A stretch of 64,000 nucleotides of DNA. Origin: Limnohabitans sp. Rim8 (GTDB lineage Bacteria > Pseudomonadota > Gammaproteobacteria > Burkholderiales > Burkholderiaceae_C). The notes under the pieces are model-generated. The model was not told the DNA's origin. It was given only the letters and a program-made list of their open reading frames with translations, and searched no databases. How positions within the stretch are numbered: the stretch's first letter is position 1; each line of letters begins with the position of its first letter. Below, piece by piece: positions 1 to 9,037 of the stretch. Location of the stretch: contig CAMDFK010000016.1 in the NCBI GenBank assembly GCA_945897465.1, forward strand, positions 1 through 64,000, written 5' to 3'. The position numbers were made by a program, and so were the translations under genes.

Positions 1-537
1 CAACAGGCCTTGGCCCACGCGCTGCTCGTAGCCTGCATAGCGGCGCAGGTACAAGAGCGGTGCAGGGGCCGTGCCGCCCAGCACCAGCGGCTGGCCTTGG
101 TCTGGTGCATCGCTCAGACGCGAACAGGCTCGGGATGTGCTGCTTTGCAAAGCGTCTTGCCAGCTGGCCAGCGTGGCGGGCAAATGCGCCCAAAGCCCAC
201 GCAAGCCTTGCGGCCCGTCCACCGCCACGGTGGGCCAAGCCAGCAGCGCCACAGGCGGTGTACACAGGTCGGCCAAGGGCAGGCAGGTGTGGCCACGACC
301 TTCCATTTGTGCGAGCATGGCCGCCGCTACCAGCAGCGCAGGGCTGGCTTGGCCATCGAGCCGCAGCAGTTGCGCTGCAAGGGCACTGTCGATGTGGCGC
401 AGCAGACCTTGCTCGGTCCACAGCTGCAGCCATTGCAGCGTTTGCGCGGCACTCAGGCCTTGGGATGGCAAGTCGTTCAACCAATCCATTTGCGTGGTGG
501 GCTCGCCTGTGAGGCGGGATGTCTTGCGCAAGCTCAT
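1..537 (-). CDS. recD: RecBCD exonuclease subunit RecD, N-terminal part (runs off left edge)
   Basis: The frame opens with ATG at 537 and stays open to the window edge, giving 179 residues (MSLRKTSRLTGEPTTQMDWL...). RecD is the 5'-3' helicase subunit of the RecBCD double-strand-break repair nuclease. The visible part matches the RecD N-terminal domain, which binds RecB/RecC (QWLQLWTEQGLLRHIDSALA, then a LRYLRRYAGYEQRV-like block, seen here as LYLRRYAGYEQRV). The Walker A helicase core would lie beyond the edge. The start overlaps the recB stop in an ATGA arrangement, so the two are translationally coupled. Identity rests mainly on position after recC-recB, the usual betaproteobacterial order. 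Confidence 0.85.
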   Translation of the reverse strand, partial: MSLRKTSRLTGEPTTQMDWLNDLPSQGLSAAQTLQWLQLWTEQGLLRHIDSALAAQLLRLDGQASPALLVAAAMLAQMEGRGHTCLPLADLCTPPVALLAWPTVAVDGPQGLRGLWAHLPATLASWQDALQSSTSRACSRLSDAPDQGQPLVLGGTAPAPLLYLRRYAGYEQRVGQGLL

Positions 538-3500
538 GACACCACCTCGGCATGGAGCATGGCGTCCAGGCCATCGAGCAATTCGATCGGCGCAGGCAAG
601 GTGCAGCAGCCGCCCGAAGGCCCATCGATGCCGCGCAAGAACAGGTACACCGCGCCGCCCAGTTGCCGCGCCGAGTTGTAGGCCTCACCCAGTCGGCTGC
701 GCAGCAAGCGGTGCAGCGCCAGCATGTAGAGCGCGGCCTGCACCTCGTAGCGGTGATGGGCCATGGCGGCATCGAGCGCCTGCGCGGTGTAGGCCGCTTC
801 ATCGGCACCCAGGTGATTCGATTTGTAGTCGAGCACCCAGTAACGCCCTTCGTGCTCGAACACCAAGTCGGCAAAGCCCATCAGCATGCCGTGCAGCTGC
901 GCGTCGGGCAGTTGCGGGCGGATCACGCCGGGCAGCAGGTGCTGCTGGCATAGGGCGTCCACCTCGCGGGCGTGCAGCCGCTCGGCAGGCAGCCAAAACT
1001 CCATCTCGGGCAGCAAGGTGCCCAGCGCGTTCAGCGGGCTACCTGGCCCACGCAGGGGTTGCGCCATCACACGGGTGAGCCACTGCACCACCACATCGGC
1101 TTGAGCTTTGTAGCCCGCGTTTTCGCAGCGCATTTTCAGGCGTTCGGCCTTGGGGGCGTCGAGCACAAAACCATCGGCCGCCAACCACTCGAGCTGGTCG
1201 TGCAAGAAGTTGCCTGCCGTCGGGCCTTTGGCAAAGCTGTGCCAGGGGGCCAAAGTGCCCGTAGCAACTGCGGCTGCGGGCAGGACCTGTGCGTCTTCGG
1301 GCGGTTCGTCATCGGCTGGTCGCGGCGTGGCCATGTGCAGGCTCATGTGCGCCAAAGGCTGCGAAGACAGGTCACGCGTCAGGCGCGAGAAGCTCGCAAT
1401 CGTCCACGACTTGTCGATGCGGGCGGTGCAGACCAGCGCGTCGCGCAGTTCGGTGGTGCGGGCGGGCCGCTGCCACACAGTGAGCGGCACGTTTTCACTC
1501 GCGGGCACCAACTGCACCGACAAGCGCTGCGCATGCGCATCGGTTTCCAGTGCTTGCAGCTTGGGCCACCAGCCAGATTCATCGATCGCGTCACCACCGC
1601 CCAACAAATGGCCTGCAGCGCTGTTGTGGTTCACGCAGCTTTTGCCCGAACCCCGCGTGACCGGGCTCCAGCCCACCCACAGTGCATGCCGCGCACGCGT
1701 GAGCGCCACATACCAAAGGCGCAGGTCTTCACGCAGGCGGTCGTGATCGGCCAGCTTCGTGTCGTCCTTGTCAAAGTCCAAGGTCCAATGCCGCTCACCC
1801 TCGCCGTCATAGCGCTGCAACACCGGGGTTTTGTGGGCTTCCATCATGCGGTGGCTGTGCGCAAAGGGCAGGCACACCACCGGGTACTCCAAGCCTTTGC
1901 TGGCGTGGATGGTGATGACCTTGACCAGGTCTTCGTCGCTCTCCAGCCGCACGGTCTGTTCTTCGCTGTCGCCTGCGCCCCCCGCCTTAACCTCCTCGAT
2001 CTGCTGGGCCAGCCAGCGGATCAGGGCCTGCTCGCCATCGAGCTGGCTGCTGGCGGTTTGCAGCAGTTCAGCCAGGTGCAACACATTGGTCAGGCGGCGC
2101 TCGCCGTCGCTCTGGCCACGCCAGCGCCCGGCCAGTTGCAAGACATGCAGCGACTGGCGCAGCATGGCCAACACGCCCTGCCCTTGCCAGACCAAACGCA
2201 GGTCGCGCATCTGCTCGGCACGCTGGTCCAGCAACTCATCTTGCGTGGCCAACTCGTACAACTCGGCCAGCGACAGGCCCACGGTGCGCGTGCCCAAAGC
2301 AGCTCGCACGCGGCGCATGTTTTGGGGCTCGGCCACGCCGCGCAGCCACAGGCACAGGTCCTGCGCTTCATCGCTGGCAAACACCGAGTCGCGGTCCGAC
2401 AGGTAGACCGAGGCCACGCCCCGCACACGCAGCGCGTCGCGCACGGCAGCGGCCTCTTTGCCCGTGCGCACCAGCACGGCGATGTCTTTGGGTTGCAGCG
2501 GCTTGTCGCCCTTTTCTTCATCCACAAAACGCGCTTGCGGGTCACCTAGCCATGCCACGATCTGCTCGGCACACAGGGCCGACAGGTGTGTCAGCGCATC
2601 GCGCTGGCTGCGCAGTGTGGCGTCGTGCACCAGGGTCATGGCTTTCACACCACCGTCGCGGGTCGTGAACACTTCACTGCGGCCCTTGGCTTGAACAGCC
2701 TGGAAAGGCAGCGGATCTTCATCGCCGCGTTGGTAGCCAAAGGCATCGTCAGAGATTTGGAACCAGCGGTTCACCACATCCACCACGGCTTGGGTGGAGC
2801 GGAAGTTGGTGCGCAACACATGGTGACGGCCTTCGGTGGCGCGGCGTGCGGCCAAGTAGCCGTGGATGTCGGCACCGCGAAAACCATAGATCGATTGCTT
2901 GGGGTCCCCGATCAGCAGCAGCGCAGCGTCTTGACGGTTCTCGGCCGTGCGGTAGATGCGGTCAAAAATGCGGAACTGCAGCGGCGAGGTGTCCTGGAAC
3001 TCATCGATGAGTGCCACCGGAAAATGCTCGCGCAAGCGCTGCGCCAGACGCTCACCCGACTCGGGGTCGGCCAGCGCCACATCGAGGCGCTGCAGCATGT
3101 CGGCAAAACCGAACAGGCCGCTGCGTTTTTTCAGCTCGGCCATGCGCTGCAGCACATGGGTGCGGGCGTGCAGGCGGGCGGCTTGTGCGGGCTCGGGCAA
3201 GGCCAACAAAGCGGCTTGCAGATCAGCGAAGGCCTGAGACTCGGGCGGCAGCTCAACGGCATCGCCTTCTTTGCGACACTCCAGCAAGCCATTGGGTATC
3301 AGACGATCCCAGCCTGTAACCATTGCATCTTTCAATGCATTCGCATCCCCACTGCTTTGCGACCAGCCTTTGAGTGCATCCATCCACTTTTTGGAGCGCC
3401 CCACCTGCAGAATTGAACCATTCCATCCATGCTTCTTGACGGCCAGCTGCCCCTCAATCCAGCACAGCAAGTTGTCGGCTTTTTCCACCCAGCCCTGCTT

Positions 3501-4205
3501 GAGCGCCACCAGTTGCGCATCGCGCTCGGCCATCGCCTCACCAAAAACATGTGCCAGCGTGCCGGGGGCGGGGTCGGCCAGCGGCACTGCCATCAGGGCA
3601 CGCATGTCCTTGTCGAGTGCGGGTACGTCACGCCAGACACGTTGCAGCTGCGCCACCAACGGTGTGGCCATAGGGTAGAGCTGCTGACGCCAGTAGTCCT
3701 GCACAGCCTCCAGCCGCAGCGCAGCTTCGTCGCCGACCAGGTTTTCTTCAAACAGGCTGCCGCTGTCAAAGGCGTGCTCACGCAGCATGCGCTGGCACCA
3801 AGCGTCGATGGTGTAAACGGCCGCGTCGTCCATGGCCTGCGCGGCCAGCGCGAGCCGATACGCCGCTTGTTCGCGGGGCTCACCTTCGGGGTATTCGCTT
3901 TGGAGTTGACTCAGGAAGGCGTCGTCCGTTGGGGCGATGCCCCGGAACACCTGCGCCGCCTCGGTCAGGCGGGCGCGGATGCGGTCTGACAGCTCGCGGG
4001 TGGCGGCGCGGGTGAAGGTCATGACCAACACGTCTTGCGGCAACATGGGGCGCACGGGTGCGGTGCCCGCATCGCCATGGCCCAGCACCAAGCGTACGTA
4101 CAGCGCGGCAATCGTCCATGTCTTGCCCGTGCCTGCGCTCGCCTCGATCAGGTGGCTGCCGCGCAGCGGAAAGCTGTGGGCGTTGAGGGCGTGTGCGGTG
4201 CTCAT
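534..4205 (-). CDS. recB: RecBCD exonuclease subunit RecB (helicase-nuclease)
   Basis: A 1223-residue UvrD-family SF1A helicase with a C-terminal nuclease domain, the 3'-5' motor and only nuclease of RecBCD. Walker A is EASAGTGKTWT with Lys28. Motif II reads DEFQDTSP in the middle of the helicase core, and LLIGDPKQSIYGFRG and VLRTNFRS are motifs III/IV. ITIHASKGLEYPVV is the motif V region. Near the C-terminus YWVLDYKSNHLG carries the D-x-K nuclease motif. Length is close to E. coli RecB (1180). It overlaps recC by 4 bases upstream and recD by 4 bases downstream, so the three form one operon. Confidence 0.97.
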   Translation of the reverse strand: MSTAHALNAHSFPLRGSHLIEASAGTGKTWTIAALYVRLVLGHGDAGTAPVRPMLPQDVLVMTFTRAATRELSDRIRARLTEAAQVFRGIAPTDDAFLSQLQSEYPEGEPREQAAYRLALAAQAMDDAAVYTIDAWCQRMLREHAFDSGSLFEENLVGDEAALRLEAVQDYWRQQLYPMATPLVAQLQRVWRDVPALDKDMRALMAVPLADPAPGTLAHVFGEAMAERDAQLVALKQGWVEKADNLLCWIEGQLAVKKHGWNGSILQVGRSKKWMDALKGWSQSSGDANALKDAMVTGWDRLIPNGLLECRKEGDAVELPPESQAFADLQAALLALPEPAQAARLHARTHVLQRMAELKKRSGLFGFADMLQRLDVALADPESGERLAQRLREHFPVALIDEFQDTSPLQFRIFDRIYRTAENRQDAALLLIGDPKQSIYGFRGADIHGYLAARRATEGRHHVLRTNFRSTQAVVDVVNRWFQISDDAFGYQRGDEDPLPFQAVQAKGRSEVFTTRDGGVKAMTLVHDATLRSQRDALTHLSALCAEQIVAWLGDPQARFVDEEKGDKPLQPKDIAVLVRTGKEAAAVRDALRVRGVASVYLSDRDSVFASDEAQDLCLWLRGVAEPQNMRRVRAALGTRTVGLSLAELYELATQDELLDQRAEQMRDLRLVWQGQGVLAMLRQSLHVLQLAGRWRGQSDGERRLTNVLHLAELLQTASSQLDGEQALIRWLAQQIEEVKAGGAGDSEEQTVRLESDEDLVKVITIHASKGLEYPVVCLPFAHSHRMMEAHKTPVLQRYDGEGERHWTLDFDKDDTKLADHDRLREDLRLWYVALTRARHALWVGWSPVTRGSGKSCVNHNSAAGHLLGGGDAIDESGWWPKLQALETDAHAQRLSVQLVPASENVPLTVWQRPARTTELRDALVCTARIDKSWTIASFSRLTRDLSSQPLAHMSLHMATPRPADDEPPEDAQVLPAAAVATGTLAPWHSFAKGPTAGNFLHDQLEWLAADGFVLDAPKAERLKMRCENAGYKAQADVVVQWLTRVMAQPLRGPGSPLNALGTLLPEMEFWLPAERLHAREVDALCQQHLLPGVIRPQLPDAQLHGMLMGFADLVFEHEGRYWVLDYKSNHLGADEAAYTAQALDAAMAHHRYEVQAALYMLALHRLLRSRLGEAYNSARQLGGAVYLFLRGIDGPSGGCCTLPAPIELLDGLDAMLHAEVVS

Positions 4206-7200
4206 GCCTCGTCCCCCTCATCGTCTGCAGGCGCATCGGTCAAGGCCTCGACTTCGGCCTCTGCCGCCCAAGCTTTGAGCGGCTCATACACCGCCTGCGC
4301 CAGCCGATCCAGTGCGCCCGTGGCCAGCAAGTCTTGCACCATGGGGTAGGTGCGGGCCAGCGCCTGGTCTTTGTCTTTTTCTGCGCTCTTGAAGTCGCTG
4401 CCTTCGTAGGCATCGGCCAGTGCGTTGGTGTTTTCTTTGTCCTTGAGCCACTGCAAGGCCACGCCGGGCGGCAAGGGCAGCGGCCAGCGCATGCCCTCAG
4501 CCCAGGTGGCCAGCAAGGTCTGCAACTGGGTGCGGGCGGCCTCAGGGTCTTGCGGGGGCACACGCACCACGGCGTTGCGGCCCACCACCACACAGTGCAC
4601 TGAATGCCCCATGGCGGCCGCGGCCAGCGACTGCAGCCACATGTCGATGAGTTTTTCAGGCAATGCGGTGGCCGTGCCCGCTTTGGAAATGCTCACCAGC
4701 TTGTTGGCACGCAAACTCAAGAGCATTTGCCCGCCCTCACCCGCGAGCACACCGTCCAAAGCGTCTTGCAAACTCACTTGCGGGTGCATCTGCGGGTACG
4801 CTTGTTCGACCAGCACGCGCTCGGCCGCTTCGGGGTAAGCCCCGCGCTCGCGCAACGCAGCGGCCAGCTGGGTCTGCAGGATGTGGGTGAGCTTTTGGGC
4901 CTCGAGCGTGCCCACCCCCGCCAGCGGCAAGGCCCCAGCCTCACGCAAGTGCTGCACCACACGCGCTGCATGGCGGGGCAACTCGTCTGCGCTCAAATCC
5001 GCAGGCACATGCTGCAGTTCGTGGTCAAGCAACTGGTACAAGTCCAGCCCGCCCAAGCCAAACAGTTCTTCGTCATGCAGCTCGCTGCGCTCGTCTTCCA
5101 AATGCACCTGCAGCCGCTCACTGAAAAACGCACCCACAGGTTTGCGCAGGAAGCGGGCCAGTTGAGACAGGGTGATCACGGGCGGCTGGTCATTGGCGGA
5201 TTGCAGTGGAGGCAGCAGGCATGGATCGCCACGTCGCTGCGCTCCTCGCGATGACGACTCCCAAAAACCATCGTCGCATGACGCTTCAAACCTCTGCGCT
5301 CCCCGCGATGACGGTTTCAAAAAGCCATCGTCACATGGTTCTTGAAACTGCTGCGCGCCCCGCGATGACAAATTCAAAGGGCTATCGTTGCATTGGACGC
5401 GACTTCGCTGCTCGACTCGAGATAGCGCTTCAAACGTTCCGTCATCGCGAGCGCAGCGTGGCGATCCATCTTGAGCGGCTCGCCACTCTTTGGCATAGGT
5501 CATCAAACCACTGCCCGCCTCAAAGTAAGCACGGCTGAAGGGTTGGAGCGGATGCACCGTGGTCAGTACTTTGGCCGTGTCTTTGCCCCAGAGCAGGTCG
5601 ATCTCATCGCGCAGCTGCGACACCAGCACCGAGGGCGGTTGTTCGCTGTTGTCGCGCACGCTGCGGCCGCTCCAGCTCACGTAGAGCACCTGCCGCGCCG
5701 ACAAGAGCGCTTCGAGCATGAGCTGGCGGTCGTCGTCGCGGCGCGAGCGGTCGCCGGGGCGCGTCATGCCGGGCAGGCCCATCAGGTCAAAGTCGGCACG
5801 CGGGCTGCGGCGCGGGTAGTCGCCGTCGTTCATGCCCAGAAGGCACACCGCCTTGAACGGGATCGCCCGCATCGGCATGAGCGTGCAAAACGTCACACCC
5901 CCGGCCCGAAAGCGCTGCTCCAGCCGGGGTGCCTTCAAAGCTTCGAGCCAAGCCGATCGGGCCACGGCCAAGGGCACGTGCTCGGCAAAACCCGCTTCGC
6001 CGCAAGAGCGCACCCAGTCGTTCAGCGCTTGGTCGAGCGCTGCCAGGGCATTGCGGTCGTTGTCGTCACGCGGCTTGAACAGCGCCGCGAGCATGGCACG
6101 GCAACGCTCGGCCCACTGTGCGGGCGTGGCGCTTTGCGTGCAGGTCTGCCACCAGTCGATCAGGGCCTGCAGCAGGTGCGCGAGCGACCCGGCCAGCTCG
6201 GCGTCCAGCCCCCCCACTTCCGGGTAAGGCGACACGCCCAACGACACGCCATCGCCCACCGGGTCGGCACCGCAGGCATAACCCATGAGCATGCGCTGCA
6301 CGCCAAACAGCGCCGAGTTGTCTTCGCCGCACACGCCCAGCCCCAAGCCCGCACGGTGCTCGGCCGACAGGCCCCAGCGGATGCCCGAGCCCGCCATCCA
6401 ACGCGTGAGCGTGGGCAGGTGTTCGTCTTTCAAGCCAAAGCGGGCCGCGAGCGCGGGCACTTCGAGCAGCTCGACCAACTCGCTCATGCGGCTGCGCTGC
6501 TGCGGCAGGGCCAGCAACCACTCGACCGCATGGATCAACGGGCTGATGGCCTGTGCACCCAGGTCGGCAATGTCATACGGGATGAACCGCGCATCGCTGC
6601 GCTTGTATTGGCCAAACACGGCGCGGATCGCCGGGGCCATGACTTCGATGTCGGGCACCATGACCACCACGTCGCGCGGCGACAACGGCTCACCGGGCGG
6701 CGAGTGGAACCACTGCAGCAACTGGTCGTGCAGCACCTCGAGTTCGCGCACCGGGCTGTGCGCCACGCTGAACGTGACCGAGTGGTCGTCCTTGCGCAAA
6801 GGCTGGGCTGGGGTGCCACCGCTCGATGGCTCCAGGTCGCGGATGCGCCGCTGCAGCTGCGCGAGCAAACGCGTGCCGTCTTCGCCGGGCACATCGTCAA
6901 AAAAGTCCAGGCGCGGCCACTGCGTGACTTGCTGGGCCGCTTGCAGGTTGTCAAAGGCGTCGAGCTGGCGAATGAAGTCGCGCCCCTGCCGCCCCCAAGC
7001 GGCCAAGAGCGTGGGCGCATGCAAGTGCATCTGCGCCAGCGGCAAAGCGGCCAGCGACTCGCCCCGATAGTCGTGTCGACGCCGCTCGGCCTGCAGCCAT
7101 TCACGCCCATCGATGATGTCGCCCCAGTGGTACTGACAAGGGTTGGGCACGGCCAGCAACACCTGGCTGTGCGCGGCCAGTGCCGCCAGCATCTCCAGCA

Positions 7201-7930
7201 ACTGCCCCGGCATGTGGCTCATGCCAAACACCGACACGCGCCGCGCCACGGGGCTGGCCAGCGGCTGACCCGACTGCAGGTGCGCCATCGCCCGCGCATG
7301 CAGCGCCGGTCGGGTAGCCTGGCGTTGGCTGTCATCCAAAGTGGCGAGCACACGGCGCCAGAGTTCGGCCTGCCAAAGCTGGTCTTCGCCCAGCTCATCA
7401 TGCCCAGCGGCCTTGCGCAACACGTTCCGTCCGGCGGCCCAGTCTTGCAACCAGTCGGGTCGGTAAATTTGGTACTGGTCAAACAGGTCGGCCAGGCGGC
7501 TGGCCAATTGCAGCAGGCGGTCCGGCTCGTCGCCTCTCAAGAAACCCGCCACGGGTTGGAACACCGGGTCTGCCAAACACCCTGGCAGCAAGGCCATCAG
7601 CCGCCAGGTCATGGGCAGTTTGTCGAGCGGTGAGTCGGACGGCACATTGGCCGCACCCAGCACCTGCCGGTAGGTGCGCCACAAAAAGCGCGAAGGCAGC
7701 TCCACCCGCGTGGCGGCGCACACACCACCTTGGCGGGCCAGTTCGATCTTGATCCACTCGGCCATGCCGTTGCTCTGCACCAGCACCACTTCGCTCTCGA
7801 GCGGCAGCAAAGGGTGCGCTCGCAGCCAAGCCGTGAGGGTGTCCGCCAGCACCTCAGAGCGGTGGCTGTGCAGGGCGATGAAGCCGGGCGAAATGGAGGA
7901 TGCAGGCATGCGGTGAACAAGTGCGGACAT
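4202..7930 (-). CDS. recC: RecBCD exonuclease subunit RecC, with in-frame repeat insertion
   Basis: A 1242-residue RecC, the Chi-recognition scaffold of RecBCD. It begins MSALVHRMPASSISPGFIAL and has typical RecC blocks such as VVLVQSNGMAEWIK, RVSVFGMSHMPG and VCLLGMNDGDYPR. It is about 120 residues longer than E. coli RecC (1122). Most of the excess is residues 821-904, a low-complexity stretch of four degenerate 19-residue repeats rich in SSRGAQR and CDDG, encoded by a palindromic DNA repeat (5221-5469). The insert sits between the helicase-like part (ending MTYAKEWRAAQ) and the C-terminal nuclease-like part (resuming LPPLQSANDQPPVITLSQL). The frame is kept, so the gene is probably functional, but the protein consequence is untested. 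First gene of recC-recB-recD. Confidence 0.95.
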   Translation of the reverse strand: MSALVHRMPASSISPGFIALHSHRSEVLADTLTAWLRAHPLLPLESEVVLVQSNGMAEWIKIELARQGGVCAATRVELPSRFLWRTYRQVLGAANVPSDSPLDKLPMTWRLMALLPGCLADPVFQPVAGFLRGDEPDRLLQLASRLADLFDQYQIYRPDWLQDWAAGRNVLRKAAGHDELGEDQLWQAELWRRVLATLDDSQRQATRPALHARAMAHLQSGQPLASPVARRVSVFGMSHMPGQLLEMLAALAAHSQVLLAVPNPCQYHWGDIIDGREWLQAERRRHDYRGESLAALPLAQMHLHAPTLLAAWGRQGRDFIRQLDAFDNLQAAQQVTQWPRLDFFDDVPGEDGTRLLAQLQRRIRDLEPSSGGTPAQPLRKDDHSVTFSVAHSPVRELEVLHDQLLQWFHSPPGEPLSPRDVVVMVPDIEVMAPAIRAVFGQYKRSDARFIPYDIADLGAQAISPLIHAVEWLLALPQQRSRMSELVELLEVPALAARFGLKDEHLPTLTRWMAGSGIRWGLSAEHRAGLGLGVCGEDNSALFGVQRMLMGYACGADPVGDGVSLGVSPYPEVGGLDAELAGSLAHLLQALIDWWQTCTQSATPAQWAERCRAMLAALFKPRDDNDRNALAALDQALNDWVRSCGEAGFAEHVPLAVARSAWLEALKAPRLEQRFRAGGVTFCTLMPMRAIPFKAVCLLGMNDGDYPRRSPRADFDLMGLPGMTRPGDRSRRDDDRQLMLEALLSARQVLYVSWSGRSVRDNSEQPPSVLVSQLRDEIDLLWGKDTAKVLTTVHPLQPFSRAYFEAGSGLMTYAKEWRAAQDGSPRCARDDGTFEALSRVEQRSRVQCNDSPLNLSSRGAQQFQEPCDDGFLKPSSRGAQRFEASCDDGFWESSSRGAQRRGDPCLLPPLQSANDQPPVITLSQLARFLRKPVGAFFSERLQVHLEDERSELHDEELFGLGGLDLYQLLDHELQHVPADLSADELPRHAARVVQHLREAGALPLAGVGTLEAQKLTHILQTQLAAALRERGAYPEAAERVLVEQAYPQMHPQVSLQDALDGVLAGEGGQMLLSLRANKLVSISKAGTATALPEKLIDMWLQSLAAAAMGHSVHCVVVGRNAVVRVPPQDPEAARTQLQTLLATWAEGMRWPLPLPPGVALQWLKDKENTNALADAYEGSDFKSAEKDKDQALARTYPMVQDLLATGALDRLAQAVYEPLKAWAAEAEVEALTDAPADDEGDEA
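5221..5469. repeat. Palindromic repeat element with 57-bp tandem units inside recC
   Basis: The 249-bp block starts ATGGATCGCCACG and ends CGTGGCGATCCAT, inverted copies of one half-site that also contain GCGATGAC / GTCATCGC. Between them GCGATGAC recurs at 5248, 5305 and 5362, a 57-bp period, with a degenerate fourth unit around 5419. Because 57 and 249 are multiples of three and no stop occurs, the element is read through in recC as four 19-residue repeats. Similar half-sites occur at three intergenic places in this window (38001, 54573, 57692). Repeats of this general type (GTCATTGCGAGCGCAGCG) are known between genes in many bacteria; finding one inside a core repair gene is unusual. Confidence 0.9.
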
Positions 7931-8228
7931 GGAAGCGATGGGTCAAGAATAGCCGCAATCGTGACCGCCACCAGGCTCATGGCAAGAGCCCTGCACTGCC
8001 CAATTTTTAAGCACCAGCCGCCACACCAGACAAGATGCGGCTTGGCGCAGTTGTTCAAGGACTTATCCACATCTTTGAGCACGGGGTTTGGGGATACCCG
8101 CAAGCAACCCGGACCGGAGTCAAAAGTTTATCTGACCTAAAGCTAAGCAGCGGGTTGCGAGGACGTTGAGCGGGTTTATGCCGTCAACCGGCTTTGTACA
8201 AAGGAGTTTTTGGGATAAAAAGCCAAAA
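7931..8228. other. Intergenic region upstream of recC and vapBC; no gene seen
   Basis: This stretch lies upstream of recC (minus strand) and before the toxin-antitoxin pair (plus strand). No open frame with a recognisable product covers it. It should hold the recC promoter. One consensus DnaA box, TTATCCACA, is at 8063-8071, but it is solitary. TTTATCTGACCT at 8127-8138 resembles TTTAACCTGACCT at 9008-9020 on the far side of the vapBC pair. Confidence 0.5.
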
Positions 8229-8250
8229 CACATATACTCCCACATATACT
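8229..8250 (+). promoter_or_regulatory. Direct-repeat operator candidate for the vapBC pair
   Basis: CACATATACT occurs twice, at 8229-8238 and 8241-8250, with a 12-base period (about one helical turn), 20 bases before the antitoxin start. Ribbon-helix-helix antitoxins commonly bind such tandem sites and repress their own operon. The A/T-rich TATACT cores could also serve as a -10 element. The repeat is seen directly; its role is inferred. Confidence 0.45.
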
Positions 8251-8270
8251 TTTCCATGAGGGAGTCGAAC

Positions 8271-8501
8271 ATGGCACAAATCACGCTGTATTTGGACGAT
8301 GCCACGCAAGCTTTGGTCGATGAAGCCGCCAAAGCCAATGGGGTGTCCAAGAGCCGATGGGTGGCGGACATCATCCGCACGTATGCGGCCCACGATTGGC
8401 CGCAAGACTGCCTGGCGCTTGCGGGACGTTTCTCAGATTTTCCCTTGCAGGAATCTGCTCCCCACACCCAGCCTGGCGATGTGCCGCGCCTGATTTTTTG
8501 A
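8271..8501 (+). CDS. CopG/RHH-type antitoxin of a VapBC pair
   Basis: A 76-residue protein, MAQITLYLDDATQALVDEAA..., with the short beta strand (QITLYLD) and two helices typical of ribbon-helix-helix DNA-binding antitoxins. The acidic/proline-rich tail (about residues 50-76) would neutralise the toxin. ATG 8271 is chosen because GAGGGAG at 8258-8264 is well spaced before it; longer upstream starts lack support. The PIN toxin gene follows after 9 bases. The antitoxin would be labile and autoregulatory by family behaviour. Confidence 0.85.
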   Translation: MAQITLYLDDATQALVDEAAKANGVSKSRWVADIIRTYAAHDWPQDCLALAGRFSDFPLQESAPHTQPGDVPRLIF

Positions 8502-8510
8502 TGGCTGACC

Positions 8511-8933
8511 ATGTTGATCCTTGACAGCAACACCATCAGCTACTACTTCAGAGGCGACCCGCAGGTGGTGCCTCGCCTGCAAGCGGTAAGGCCAGGCTCT
8601 CTGGGCGTTCCGGCCATTGTGGTTTACGAATTGCGCTACGGACTCATGCGTTTACCCCAAGAAGCGGCTGAACCTCGCTTGGCCGCCTTGGCCCAATTTC
8701 TTCGCCCCCTGCAAATGCTCCCCTTTGATGAGGAGTGCGCCTTGCAGGCCGCCAAAATTCGCATCGCTTTGGAGGCGGCCGGTACACCTATCGGCCCACA
8801 CGACACTTTGATCGCGGCCACCGCCATGCGCCATCAGGCCACACTCATCACGCGCAATGTGCGCGAGTTTTCTCGGGTACCTGGCCTGCAGTGGATCAAT
8901 TGGCATGACGACGCTCCAGCGCCAGCCCCTTGA
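8511..8933 (+). CDS. vapC: PIN-domain toxin VapC (first copy)
   Basis: A 140-residue PIN-domain ribonuclease. The acidic metal-binding residues are visible: Asp5 in MLILDSNTISYYF, Glu40 in VVYELRYG and Asp98 in IGPHDTLIAA. The fourth position is Asn116 in TRNVREF, as in many VapC proteins. VapC toxins cleave tRNA or rRNA when freed from the antitoxin. It closely follows the RHH antitoxin gene, and the two form a complete module. Sequence is only distantly like the second VapC at 38720. Confidence 0.93.
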   Translation: MLILDSNTISYYFRGDPQVVPRLQAVRPGSLGVPAIVVYELRYGLMRLPQEAAEPRLAALAQFLRPLQMLPFDEECALQAAKIRIALEAAGTPIGPHDTLIAATAMRHQATLITRNVREFSRVPGLQWINWHDDAPAPAP

Positions 8934-9037
8934 CCGAGCACCTGGGCCCAAAGCCAGCGCTACCCACGCCACAGGTTTACGGCCGCTTTGTCATGCACAT
9001 GACTGTATTTAACCTGACCTCACTTTAAAGTCAACAC

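Noticed and set aside
5240-5430. Tandem repeats in recC as a CRISPR array
   Set aside because: Units abut with no unique spacers, the period is 57 bp and no cas genes are present.
5471-7633. Long open frame on the plus strand opposite recC
   Set aside because: It mirrors recC codons in a high G+C gene, has no family resemblance and no ribosome site. The same applies to long antisense frames opposite recB (972-2549), the Stealth gene (14844-16160), the AEC gene, gcvP and the radical SAM gene.
8063-8071. Perfect DnaA box TTATCCACA near recC
   Set aside because: A single box with no AT-rich unwinding region or dnaA/dnaN neighbours does not support an origin.
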